64,000 bases of DNA from assembly GCF_900111775.1 (NCBI RefSeq), contig NZ_FOJJ01000012.1, forward strand, positions 62,001 through 126,000, given 5' to 3'. Numbering within the stretch: the stretch's first letter is position 1; each line of letters begins with the position of its first letter. Under the pieces are notes generated by a model, which made no database searches, was not told where the DNA came from, and saw only the letters and a program-made list of their open reading frames with translations. This DNA comes from Desulfuromonas acetexigens (lineage in GTDB: Bacteria; Desulfobacterota; Desulfuromonadia; Desulfuromonadales; Trichloromonadaceae). Of this stretch, positions 33,406 to 41,531 are shown in pieces. The position numbers were made by a program, and so were the translations under genes.

Positions 33406-34037
33406 AGATTTCGTCCCCGTACGGTCGTGGTAAATACGCGGTTGATGTCGCCGCGCTGTTTGACTTTGTCATCGCTCATTTCCAGACGAACTTCAATCGC
33501 CTTGATTTCTTCAAGTAGATCCGGGTCGGCATCCGGTTCGCCCAAGTCGGCATTGTCGGCGTCAAAATACCGGAACGGTTTGTTTGTTCCATCAGGGAGG
33601 TAAAATCCGCCGGTATCAAGGTCCGAAATGCTATCGCTCATAATGACCCAGTTGGCGCACGAAGGGGTTTCCTCCTCGTCTTCGTCATAACACCGCCGCA
33701 ACGAGCCGTTAACGAATTCGAAGGTAACCCGTTCTTCTTCACCCTCTTCGATTCCCCCGCTCAGATTACTGTCCAGCACCACCCGCAATTTGGTGGCCGT
33801 CGCTTCTTCGATCCCGTTGATGTCCTCATCCTCCCGCGGATTCAGTCCCGCCTCGCGGAGCACTCGCACCATCTTGTCAATGGTTTCGCGACCGGCGGAT
33901 TGCAGGTCAACGGTCTTGTCCTGATCGGAAAGTGTGTCGTTCAGGTTGATGAAGGTGGAGACGACAAGCCAGCCGATGATCCCGGCAATGGCCATGACGA
34001 CAATCAATTCGATCAGGGTGATTCCTTTTTGGCCCAT
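33402..34037 (-). CDS. pilW: PilW-like minor pilin
   Basis: The 211-residue protein carries a clear prepilin signal, MGQKG then ITLIELIVVMAIAGIIGWLV, with Glu at +5 for peptidase cleavage and assembly. The mature part is acidic, with repeated Glu/Asp stretches such as EEGEEERVTFEF and DEDEEETPS that might bind calcium or make it very acidic. A longer open frame reaches 34208, but the prepilin leader fixes the start at 34037. pilX overlaps its end by four bases. Confidence 0.85.
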   Translation of the reverse strand: MGQKGITLIELIVVMAIAGIIGWLVVSTFINLNDTLSDQDKTVDLQSAGRETIDKMVRVLREAGLNPREDEDINGIEEATATKLRVVLDSNLSGGIEEGEEERVTFEFVNGSLRRCYDEDEEETPSCANWVIMSDSISDLDTGGFYLPDGTNKPFRYFDADNADLGEPDADPDLLEEIKAIEVRLEMSDDKVKQRGDINRVFTTTVRGRNL

Positions 34038-34041
34038 GTGC

Positions 34042-34455
34042 TTATTCCCGAACCAGCGTCTTGAGTGAAAAATTGTGTGCGTCCGAGGTAATCGTAATCC
34101 AGACATGGTCCGGTTTTTCCGGGTCACCAGGTCCAAGGGCGCGATAATAGTCGCAATCAACGGGTTCACATTCATAGGTGCAGGCAAGGTCGCTTCTCGG
34201 GTCGGCATCCCCGGGGCAGGCGTCGAGATTGATCAGGGTGTCGACCGGGGTATTCAGCAGGATTTCCAGTTTTTCCTGGGCGAGAAGGCGGGCTTCCGTC
34301 ATGGTCTGCGATTTGGAGTTGCCGCGAATCGCGGTTATGACCATGGTCAGAATCGCCATGGTCGCGATGGTGAAAATCACCAAGCCAACCAGCAGTTCGA
34401 TGAGGGAATACCCTTGACCGTTATTTAAGGGTGAAAATCTTCGCTTCACCGGCAA
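34042..34455 (-). CDS. pilV: PilV-like minor pilin
   Basis: The 137-residue protein has the prepilin leader ...NNGQG then YSLIELLVGLVIFTIATMAI with Glu at +5. The mature domain contains four cysteines (CPGD, CTYEC, CD) that could form disulfides. Start codon choice is TTG at 34455 or GTG at 34449; neither has a strong ribosome site. It heads the minor-pilin set. No fimT gene was found in front, and an ABC-F gene lies just upstream on the same strand. Confidence 0.83.
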   Translation of the reverse strand: MPVKRRFSPLNNGQGYSLIELLVGLVIFTIATMAILTMVITAIRGNSKSQTMTEARLLAQEKLEILLNTPVDTLINLDACPGDADPRSDLACTYECEPVDCDYYRALGPGDPEKPDHVWITITSDAHNFSLKTLVRE

Positions 34456-34535
34456 AGCTCTTTCGCAAAAGGTGGAGTGCCACGGACGAAATTGTTGCCT
34501 AAGAGTTTACTTAAGATGCAATTTTTACGCCGCCT

Positions 34536-36170
34536 TTACCCCGCCCGATGCTCGCGTCCGGTCTTGTCCAGGTAGTATTCGTAATCCCCCTCGTAAACCC
34601 GCATTTCGCCGTGGTCGATTTCGAAGACCCGGTTGACCAGGCTGCGCAGGAAGTGGCGGTCGTGGCTGACCAGGACGACGGTGCCGTTGAAGCCTTGCAG
34701 GGCTTCGAGAAGAACTTCCCGGGACTGGATGTCGAGGTGGTTGGTCGGTTCGTCGAGGATCAGGAAGTTGAGGGGTCGGCCGAGCAAGGTCGCCAGCACC
34801 AGCCGGCTCTTCTCGCCGCCGGAGAGCTTGTCGACCCGCTTGTCGACGTCGTCCCCCTGAAAGAGGAAGGCGGCGCAGAGGTTGCGCAGCACGCCGATGT
34901 TCACCTGGGGCAGGGCGTCCTGCACCGTTTCGAAGACGGTGCGTTTGGGGTCGAGCAGGTCCATGGAATGCTGGCTGAAGTAGCCGGGAAAGACGTTGGC
35001 GCCGATGGCGACAGAGCCGGTGGTCGGCTCGGTCTGCCCGGCGAGAACTTTAAGAAAGGTCGATTTGCCGGCGCCGTTGACCCCGACCACGGCAATCTTC
35101 TCGCCGCGACGGATCAGCCCCGAGACTCCGCCAAATACCGATTTCTCTCCGCCATTCGGCAGGGGCCAGGTTTTGCTTAAGCCGTCGATGCGCACGACGT
35201 CGTCGCCACTGCGGGGAGGCTCGGCGAATTCGAACTTGATGGTTCTCTGCTCCGGGGGGATTTCGATGCGCTCGATCTTCTCCAATTTCTTGACCCGCGA
35301 TTGCACCTGGGCGGCGTGGCTGGCGCGGGCGGCGAAGCGGGCGATGAATTCTTCTTCCTTGGCCAGCATCTCCTGCTGGCGACGGTGGCTGGCCAAAAGC
35401 TGCTCGCGGCGGATTTCCCGCTCGCGCAGATAGAAGTCGTAGTTGCCGCCGTAGGTGGTGATGGTGCCGCCGCCGACTTCGATGATTCGCGTCACCAGCC
35501 GGTTCATGAAGTCGCGGTCATGGCTGGTCATCAGCACCGCCCCCTTGAACTCCTCGGCCAGCCAGTTTTCCAGCCAGACGATCGATTCGACATCCAGGTG
35601 GTTGGTCGGCTCGTCGAGGAGGAGCACGTCGGGGTTGATCGTCAAAATTTTGGCCAGGGCGATGCGCATCTTCCAGCCGCCGCTGAAGCTTTCCACCGGC
35701 CGGTCATAGTCGTCGGGACCGATGCCGAGACCGGTGAGCACCGCCTGGGCGCGGGCTTCGAGATCGTAGCCGCCGCGATGCTCGAACTCTTCCTGGGCCT
35801 CGCCGTAGCGTTCCAGCAACGCGGCGAGGGCGTCGTCTTCCATCGGCTCGGCCATGGCCGCTTCCATCTGCTGGATCTGCTCGCCGAGGTGCATGGTGCG
35901 GGCGGAGGCGGCCATGACCTCCTCCAGCGCGCTGCGTCCGGCCATGTCGCCGACTTCCTGGGAGAAGTAGCCGATCACGGTCTTCTTCGAACAACTGATG
36001 TCGCCGCCGTCGGCGTCTTCCTCGCCGGTAATCAGGCGGAAAATGGTCGATTTGCCGGCACCGTTGGGGCCGACCAGGCCGCTGCGGCTGCCGAGGAGGA
36101 TCTGAAAGCTGGCTTCTTTAAAGAGGACGCGGGCGGCGTGCTGGCGGGTGATGTTGGTCAAATGGATCAT
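34536..36170 (-). CDS. ABC-F family ATPase (YbiT/Uup-like)
   Basis: The 544-residue protein has two ABC ATPase domains and no membrane part, as in ABC-F translation factors that act at the ribosomal E site. Walker A motifs are GPNGAGKSTIFRLI near residue 35 and GVNGAGKSTFLKVL near 360. Signatures are SFSGGWKMRIALAKIL and KLSGGEKSRLVLATLL, and Walker B regions read LLLDEPTNHLD and LILDEPTNHLD. A charged linker of about 80 residues (REREIRREQLLASHRRQQEM) joins them. It is distinct from the EttA at 60634; exact subfamily is uncertain. The start has GGAG at a good distance. Confidence 0.88.
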   Translation of the reverse strand: MIHLTNITRQHAARVLFKEASFQILLGSRSGLVGPNGAGKSTIFRLITGEEDADGGDISCSKKTVIGYFSQEVGDMAGRSALEEVMAASARTMHLGEQIQQMEAAMAEPMEDDALAALLERYGEAQEEFEHRGGYDLEARAQAVLTGLGIGPDDYDRPVESFSGGWKMRIALAKILTINPDVLLLDEPTNHLDVESIVWLENWLAEEFKGAVLMTSHDRDFMNRLVTRIIEVGGGTITTYGGNYDFYLREREIRREQLLASHRRQQEMLAKEEEFIARFAARASHAAQVQSRVKKLEKIERIEIPPEQRTIKFEFAEPPRSGDDVVRIDGLSKTWPLPNGGEKSVFGGVSGLIRRGEKIAVVGVNGAGKSTFLKVLAGQTEPTTGSVAIGANVFPGYFSQHSMDLLDPKRTVFETVQDALPQVNIGVLRNLCAAFLFQGDDVDKRVDKLSGGEKSRLVLATLLGRPLNFLILDEPTNHLDIQSREVLLEALQGFNGTVVLVSHDRHFLRSLVNRVFEIDHGEMRVYEGDYEYYLDKTGREHRAG

Positions 36171-36347
36171 AGGGAAACTCCGTCGGAAAAAAGTCCCGCT
36201 CTGTTAGCACAGGGGCAAGCCCGGCGCAAGGGGTTTAAAGGATTCCGTGTTTCCCGTGGACATCCAAGGTTTTACGGTTTTTTCATCCGCAACGCTCGAA
36301 AAATAGAAAATATTTTTATTTTTCTGCCGTATACGCTATCGCGCCCC

Positions 36348-36376
36348 TTAAATTTTTTCCCCGTTTCGGTTATACT
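36348..36376 (+). promoter_or_regulatory. Sigma-70-type promoter of asd (candidate)
   Basis: TTAAAT (36348-36353) and TATACT (36371-36376) are 17 bases apart, with the -10 box matching at five of six positions. It lies 47 bases before asd, in an AT-rich stretch (36290-36360) that stands out against the GC-rich surroundings. Nothing else is seen in the 36171-36422 gap. Confidence 0.5.
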
Positions 36377-36422
36377 CCGGTAACTTTCATCCACAACCCC
36401 TAGTGTAAAAGGAGTCCACATA

Positions 36423-37520
36423 ATGAACGTCGGTATTGTTGGTTGGCGGGGCATGGTCGGTTCGGTCCTCATGCAGCGCATGCAGGAGGAAAACGATTTC
36501 GCCGGAATCGAGCCGGTTTTCTTTTCCACTTCCCAGGCGGGCGGGGCCGCGCCCATGGGTGCCGGTACCCTGAAGAGCGCCGATGACATCAACGAGTTGA
36601 AGAAACTCGACGTCATCCTCACCTGCCAAGGGGGGGACTACACCAAGGCCGTCCATCCCGAGCTGCGCAAGGCCGGCTGGAAAGGCTACTGGATCGACGC
36701 CGCTTCCACCCTGCGCATGGAAAAGGACGCGGTCATCATTCTCGACCCGGTCAACCGCAACGTCATCGACAAGGCGCTGAAAAACGGCCAGAAGGATTTC
36801 ATCGGCGGCAACTGCACCGTCAGCCTGATGCTCATGGCCCTGGGCGGGTTGTTCCGCAACAATCTGGTCGAATGGATGACCTCCATGACCTACCAGGCCG
36901 CTTCCGGCGCCGGCGCCCCCAACATGCGCGAGCTGCTGTCGCAGATGGGCGCGCTCTACGGTACCGTCGACAAGGAGCTGGCCGATCCCGCTTCGGCGAT
37001 TCTGGAGATCGACCAGAAGGTCACCGCCGCCCTCCGTGACGGCTCGCTGCCGACCAAGGAATTCGGCTTCCCGCTGGCCGGTAACCTCCTCCCCTGGATC
37101 GACCGCGAGGTCGAGGACGGCCAGAGCCGCGAGGAGTGGAAGGGCCTGGTCGAGACCAACAAGATTCTCGGCACCGAGAAGCCGATTCCCATCGACGGCA
37201 TTTGCGTCCGTGTCAGCGCCATGCGCTGCCACAGCCAGGCGCTGACCATCAAGCTGACCAAGGACGTGCCCATCGCCGACCTCGAGGCGATGATCGCCAA
37301 CGACAACGAGTGGGCCGAGCTGGTTCCCAACACCAAGGCCGAGAGTCTCGCCAAACTGACCCCGGCGGCGGTCTCCGGCACCCTCAAGACCCCCGTTGGC
37401 CGGGTACGCAAGATGAAGATGGGTCCCCAGTACCTGTCGGCCTTCACCTGCGGCGACCAGCTGCTGTGGGGCGCCGCCGAGCCGCTGCGGCGCATGGTCC
37501 GCATCCTCAGCGAGAAATAA
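36423..37520 (+). CDS. asd: Aspartate-semialdehyde dehydrogenase
   Basis: Asd reduces aspartyl phosphate to aspartate semialdehyde, the branch point to lysine, diaminopimelate, threonine and methionine. The 365-residue length matches the Gram-negative (E. coli) class. The nucleotide-binding N-terminus reads [18 protein letters not shown], the catalytic Cys is in GGNCTVSLM near residue 130, and the general-base region is [25 protein letters not shown] lies at 36408-36414. The gene stands alone; three hairpins follow it. Confidence 0.95.
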   Translation: MNVGIVGWRGMVGSVLMQRMQEENDFAGIEPVFFSTSQAGGAAPMGAGTLKSADDINELKKLDVILTCQGGDYTKAVHPELRKAGWKGYWIDAASTLRMEKDAVIILDPVNRNVIDKALKNGQKDFIGGNCTVSLMLMALGGLFRNNLVEWMTSMTYQAASGAGAPNMRELLSQMGALYGTVDKELADPASAILEIDQKVTAALRDGSLPTKEFGFPLAGNLLPWIDREVEDGQSREEWKGLVETNKILGTEKPIPIDGICVRVSAMRCHSQALTIKLTKDVPIADLEAMIANDNEWAELVPNTKAESLAKLTPAAVSGTLKTPVGRVRKMKMGPQYLSAFTCGDQLLWGAAEPLRRMVRILSEK

Positions 37521-37538
37521 TCCGGTATCATGAAAATC

Positions 37539-37627
37539 GGGCGAGGCGGTGCCTCGCCCCGACCTCAAAAAAGGGGCCAGGCGCTGTTGCCTGGCCCTGA
37601 TCTTTTCCCCCCTTTGGCAAAGGGGGG
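37539..37627. other. Three successive hairpins between asd and trmO
   Basis: Hairpin 1 pairs GGGCGAGGC (37539-37547) with GCCTCGCCC (37551-37559). Hairpin 2 pairs GGGCCAGGC (37574-37582) with GCCTGGCCC (37589-37597), ending in TGATCTTTT, a terminator-like tail. Hairpin 3 pairs CCCCCCTTT (37607-37615) with AAAGGGGGG (37619-37627). The third overlaps the leader of trmO and its G-rich arm lies close to the ribosome binding region. Confidence 0.65.
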
Positions 37628-37641
37628 AGAAAGGGGGGATT

Positions 37642-38361
37642 TTGGAATTCACCTTCCGGCCCGTCGGCATTATCCGTTCCTGCTTCAAGGAAAAGTTCGG
37701 CATTCCCCGCCAGCCGGGGCTGGTCCCCGAAGCCCGCGCCCATCTCGAACTGCTCCCCCCCTTCAACCGCGCCGAAGCCCTGCGCGGCCTGGATGAGTTC
37801 TCCCATCTCTGGCTGCTCTTCGTCTTTCACGCCAGCCCCGATACGCCGAACCAAACGACGGTGCGCCCGCCACGCCTCGGCGGCAACCGCCGCCTGGGAG
37901 TCTTCGCCACTCGCGGCACCCATCGCCCCAACCCCCTCGGCCTGTCGGTGGTGAAGCTGCTGGGGATCGTGGAGGATCAGGGCCAGTGGCGGCTGGAACT
38001 GCAAGGGGCCGATCTCCTCGACGGCACCCCGGTCCTCGACATCAAGCCCTATCTCCCCTATGCCGATGCCCTGCCCGATGCCCACGGCGGCTTCGCCGAC
38101 GTACCCCCGGCACCGAGCCTGCGCGTCGACTTCACCCCCGAGGCCCTCGTCCGCTGCCGGGAACTGGCGGGAGAACGACCGGGACTGCACGCGCTGATCG
38201 AACAGATCCTGCAATACGACCCCCGTCCGGCCTATCGCAAAGGTCAGGAAGTCGATCGGATTTACGGTCTGCGGTTGTTCGATCTGGATGTGCGCTGGCG
38301 GGCCGGGGAAGGATGGGCGCGGGTGGTGGAGTTGGCGCGGGTAGAGGACGGCTCGGACTAA
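37642..38361 (+). CDS. trmO: TrmO, tRNA m6t6A37 methyltransferase
   Basis: TrmO (TsaA/YaeB) methylates N6-threonylcarbamoyladenosine at position 37 of tRNAs using S-adenosylmethionine. Translation from the TTG at 37642 gives 239 residues, near the 235 of E. coli TrmO, and starts with EFTFRPVGIIRSCFKEKFG, the family N-terminus. Other conserved parts are FSHLWLLFVFHASP, GVFATRGTHRPNPLGLSVVK and LDIKPYLPYAD. AAAGGGGGG precedes the TTG. An upstream ATG in frame (37549) would read through three hairpins, so I reject it. Confidence 0.9.
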   Translation: MEFTFRPVGIIRSCFKEKFGIPRQPGLVPEARAHLELLPPFNRAEALRGLDEFSHLWLLFVFHASPDTPNQTTVRPPRLGGNRRLGVFATRGTHRPNPLGLSVVKLLGIVEDQGQWRLELQGADLLDGTPVLDIKPYLPYADALPDAHGGFADVPPAPSLRVDFTPEALVRCRELAGERPGLHALIEQILQYDPRPAYRKGQEVDRIYGLRLFDLDVRWRAGEGWARVVELARVEDGSD

Positions 38362-38390
38362 AGGGCTACACAAGAATAATTTACAGCAGG

Positions 38391-38430
38391 GGGCCAGGGC
38401 GCACCGATGTGCACCCTGGCCGTTTTTTTT
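38391..38430 (+). terminator. Rho-independent terminator of trmO
   Basis: GGCCAGGGCGCAC (38392-38404) and GTGCACCCTGGCC (38409-38421) pair with one mismatch around CGAT and are followed by eight T (38423-38430). Confidence 0.8.
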
Positions 38431-38433
38431 CCT

Positions 38434-39561
38434 CTACCAGCTCTGGTTCTTCGGTTCCAGTCGCACCAGCTGATAATCCTGGGTGCCGAGGCCGATCTTT
38501 TCGCCGTGGTCGAGGGTGACGCGCCAGTCGATGTCGGGGTGGACGCCGCGAAACTTGTCGCCGCCTGGTGCGTGGCCGCTTGCCAGGGCGCAGTCGGGCA
38601 GCCCTTGGGCGTTGTTGACCAGGTCGGCGCAGGCCCGGTCGAGGGCCACCGGGTCGGTGGAAACGAGGATGCCGAGGTCGGGGACGATGGGGGCGTCCGA
38701 GTGGCCGTAGCAGTCGCAGGCCGGGGAGACCTGGGTGACGAAGTTGACGAAGAGGGTCTTGCCGTTCTTGCCGTGCAGGGCGCCCTTGGCGTATTCGGCC
38801 ATCTTCTTCATCACCAGCGGCGCTTCCTCGTTCCACTGGATCTGGATCGCCCTGACCTCGCAGACGGCGATGCAGCGCCCGCAGCCCGTGCATTTTTCGC
38901 TGTCGATAATGGCCTTGCCGGCGACGACGCGGATCGCTCCGTGGGCACAGGCGCGCAGGCAGACGCCGCAGCCGGTGCAGCGTTTCGTGTCGACTTCCGG
39001 GGCGACGGTGGAGTGCTGTTCCATCTTGCCGGCGCGGCTCGAACAGCCCATGCCGAGGTTCTTCAGGGCGCCGCCGAAGCCGGTCAACTCGTGGCATTTG
39101 AAGTGGGAAACGGTGATCAGGGCGTCGGCTTCGAGAATTTCCAGACCGATATCGACGGTTTCGAACATCTCCCCGTTTACCGGGACGCGCCGCGCCGAGT
39201 GGCCGCGCAGGCCGTCGCACATGATCAGCGGGGCGCCGGCGACGGCATAGGCGAAGCCGTTTTCGATGCCGCAGGTCAGGGCCGAGACGGCTTCTTTGCG
39301 TTCGCCGGGGTAGAGGGTGCAGGAATCGGTGAGAAAGGGCTTGCCGCCGAGCTGCTTGACCCGGTCGACGATGCGGCGGATAAAGACCGGGCGGATGTAG
39401 GCATGCCCTCCCTTTTCGCCAAAGTGGATCTTGATGGCGGTGAGCTCGTCGCGGCCGATGATGCGGTCGACACCGGCGGCATCGAGCAGTCGCAGCAGCT
39501 TGCCGAAGAGATTTTCCTTATGCCCGGCGCGGAGATCGGCCAGATAGACGGTAGCGGACAT
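38434..39561 (-). CDS. DUF362 protein with two [4Fe-4S] ferredoxin clusters
   Basis: The 375-residue protein combines a DUF362 domain with a bacterial ferredoxin pair in the middle: CTGCGVCLRACAHGAIRV and CTGCGRCIAVCEVRAIQI near residues 192 and 222, four cysteines each. DUF362 proteins are common in anaerobes and are thought to be redox proteins, but reactions are not known. The start at 39561 is set by CCAAGGAGG; an open frame runs back to 39618. It is convergent with trmO and 70 bases downstream of the GGDEF-PilZ gene. Confidence 0.85.
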   Translation of the reverse strand: MSATVYLADLRAGHKENLFGKLLRLLDAAGVDRIIGRDELTAIKIHFGEKGGHAYIRPVFIRRIVDRVKQLGGKPFLTDSCTLYPGERKEAVSALTCGIENGFAYAVAGAPLIMCDGLRGHSARRVPVNGEMFETVDIGLEILEADALITVSHFKCHELTGFGGALKNLGMGCSSRAGKMEQHSTVAPEVDTKRCTGCGVCLRACAHGAIRVVAGKAIIDSEKCTGCGRCIAVCEVRAIQIQWNEEAPLVMKKMAEYAKGALHGKNGKTLFVNFVTQVSPACDCYGHSDAPIVPDLGILVSTDPVALDRACADLVNNAQGLPDCALASGHAPGGDKFRGVHPDIDWRVTLDHGEKIGLGTQDYQLVRLEPKNQSW

Positions 39562-39633
39562 GGTACGCCTCCTTGGGGGATGAGTCGGGATGGGACTTGC
39601 AGGGGGAAAGGCTACCACGGATGTCGGCTGAAT

Positions 39634-40821
39634 TCAAATCGCCGGGGGGGGGTAATCCCTGTTCGGGGAGGAGAGGGTAGCCATCCTGGGGCGTTCCGGC
39701 AGCAGCAGGCGCAGACTTTCGGGGAGCTCCACAAACTCCAGACCGATGCGCACCAGACCGTTCTCCTCCAGCTTTTCCACATGCCGGACCCAGCCGTCGA
39801 GGTCGCAGGTGACGGGCCAGAAAGGCTGCTTGAAACGGATACCGAGAAGTTCGCCGGCGGTCAGCTGGTCGAGGCTGCAACCGAAGGAGAGCCCGGTGCG
39901 GCTGATGTCGAAACTCAGGCCCGGCTGGAAGGGTTCACCCGGCGCCAGGGTAAACTCCACCAGCGACAGGCGTTTGTGACGGATTTCCCGGCGTTGGCCG
40001 TTGAGGGGCGGGCTGATGCTGTTGCGCTGTTCCTTGGCCCGGTAGAGCTCCTCGTCGGCTAACGCCAGCAGATCGACGGCCGAGGCGCCGTTTTCGGGGC
40101 AGACGGCGATGCCGGCGCTGATCGTCAGGTTGCCCCGGTCCATGAGTTCCTGCCCCGGGTAGGCGGTCTCTTCGACGGCGGCGCGAATCCGTTCGGCGAC
40201 GGCAAAGGCTTCGTCCTGTCCGGCGCGATGAAGGAGCAGGGCGAATTCCTCGCCGCCGTAGCGGCAGGCGATATCCCCCTGGCGCAGATTGAACTGAAGG
40301 ATTTCCGCGGTGCGGCGCAGGGCCTGATCGCCGGCGAGATGGCCGCAGCGGTCGTTGTACTGCTTGAAGTGGTCGAGATCGAGGAGGGCCACGGCGAAAC
40401 GGCGATCCCCGGTTCCGGCCCGGTGTTCGAGCAGGCGTTCGAGATGGGCTTTGAAATAGGTCTGGTGGTAGAGTCCGGTGAGGCCGTCGGTGATGGAGGC
40501 CTGACGCATGGTTTCCAGGTGCTGGGCCTCGACAATGCGCGGGTCGCGGATTTCGTGGGTGACGGCGTGGAGGTAGTCGAGCAGGGCGGCGCGCAGGCGC
40601 CCGGAACGGTTGTTCTCGGGGAAGATCCGGTCGCGGTGCAAAAGTGCGAGATGCCAGTGTTTGCGGGCGGCTGCGGGAGGGAAGATTTTGGAGGTCAGTT
40701 GCCGCAGCGCTTCCTGGTAGACCTCGTCGCCATAACGAAGGGCCAGACTCTCGATGGCGGCGGCCAGGCGCAGGTCGTCGTCCCCCGACTCCTGCAGCAT
40801 TTTGCGGATCAGTCCTTCCAT
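39634..40821 (-). CDS. Diguanylate cyclase with C-terminal PilZ domain
   Basis: The 395-residue protein has a helical N-terminus (about 130 residues), a GGDEF domain and a PilZ domain. The catalytic motif RYGGEEFALLL near residue 210 is intact, with an inhibitory I-site RQGD five residues before it, so it should make cyclic di-GMP with product inhibition. The PilZ part (about 280-390) has an arginine-rich RREIRHKR and DISRTGLSFG, which bind the same molecule. One protein thus can make and sense c-di-GMP. ATG 40821 with a GGGGGA site is preferred over the TTG at 40839. Confidence 0.9.
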   Translation of the reverse strand: MEGLIRKMLQESGDDDLRLAAAIESLALRYGDEVYQEALRQLTSKIFPPAAARKHWHLALLHRDRIFPENNRSGRLRAALLDYLHAVTHEIRDPRIVEAQHLETMRQASITDGLTGLYHQTYFKAHLERLLEHRAGTGDRRFAVALLDLDHFKQYNDRCGHLAGDQALRRTAEILQFNLRQGDIACRYGGEEFALLLHRAGQDEAFAVAERIRAAVEETAYPGQELMDRGNLTISAGIAVCPENGASAVDLLALADEELYRAKEQRNSISPPLNGQRREIRHKRLSLVEFTLAPGEPFQPGLSFDISRTGLSFGCSLDQLTAGELLGIRFKQPFWPVTCDLDGWVRHVEKLEENGLVRIGLEFVELPESLRLLLPERPRMATLSSPNRDYPPPAI

Positions 40822-40979
40822 GCCGATTTCCCCCTTCAATTCTCTCGGACCGCTCGTTTATAGCATTGTTTTTTCTCGAACTCCAGCCGTATCATGAAGT
40901 CCTTTTTCATGACTGATTTCAGGGGGGGGACGAACGGTCCTCACCCGCTAAGGCAGTAAACAAGCGACGGGAGGTAAAG

Positions 40980-41423
40980 ATGGTCATGACCCGATGGAGC
41001 CCCTGGCCCGAACTGCGTTCCATGCAGGAACGCATGGAACGCCTGTTGGAGATGAGCCGGGAACGGAGCGCCGGTGAGCCCTTCGAACAGGGACGGTGGC
41101 AGCCGGCGGCAGATGTCTATGAGGATGAGCGGGAGGTCGTCATCAAAGTGGATCTTCCTGAGGTCGATCAGGAAGATATCGATGTGCGCATCGAGGAGGG
41201 AACCTTGATTGTGCAGGGGGTGCGGCGCCTGGAGCAGGAGGAACGTCAGTCACGTTACCAGCGGATCGAACGGGAGCACGGCCCCTTCAAGCGGGTCTTC
41301 GCCCTGCCGGCGAGTGTCGACCCCGACCGGACCGTCGCCCGCTGCGACCGGGGGGTGCTGAAGATCGTCCTGCCGAAAAAGCCGGACGTCCAACCCCGCC
41401 AGATCGAAATCAGCCTCGGCTGA
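40980..41423 (+). CDS. Hsp20 small heat-shock protein
   Basis: This 147-residue protein is a small heat-shock chaperone that holds unfolding proteins. The alpha-crystallin domain spans residues 40-135: PAADVYEDEREVVIKVDLPE, then IDVRIEEGTLIVQGVRR and the closing RTVARCDRGVLKIVLPKK with the conserved G-x-L. The N-terminus starts MVMTRWSPWPELRSMQERME. A strong GGGAGGT lies just before 40980; the second ATG at 40986 is also possible. It is a single-gene unit. No heat-shock promoter could be identified with confidence. Confidence 0.9.
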   Translation: MVMTRWSPWPELRSMQERMERLLEMSRERSAGEPFEQGRWQPAADVYEDEREVVIKVDLPEVDQEDIDVRIEEGTLIVQGVRRLEQEERQSRYQRIEREHGPFKRVFALPASVDPDRTVARCDRGVLKIVLPKKPDVQPRQIEISLG

Positions 41424-41453
41424 TTCCTGCAGGCTCTGCCGTCATCCCCATCC

Positions 41454-41531
41454 GTAGGATGCGGTGACGCAGGAACCGCATCGCGGTGTCGGTGCGGGGG
41501 CTGATGCGGTTCCTGCGTCACCGCATCCTAC
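41454..41531. repeat. Perfect 29-base GTAGGATGCGG inverted repeat
   Basis: Left arm 41454-41482 and right arm 41503-41531 are exact reverse complements, starting GTAGGATGCGGTGACGCAGG and ending in GAACCGCATC, around a 20-base spacer. The right arm reaches into glnE and supplies its TAG stop codon (41528-41530 on the plus strand). It may also end both hsp20 and glnE transcripts. Confidence 0.85.

Noticed and set aside
34449-34490. TGGCACTCCACCTTTTGC on the minus strand before pilV, as a sigma-54 promoter
   Set aside because: The GG and GC elements are three bases too far apart for sigma-54, although pil genes are often under that factor.
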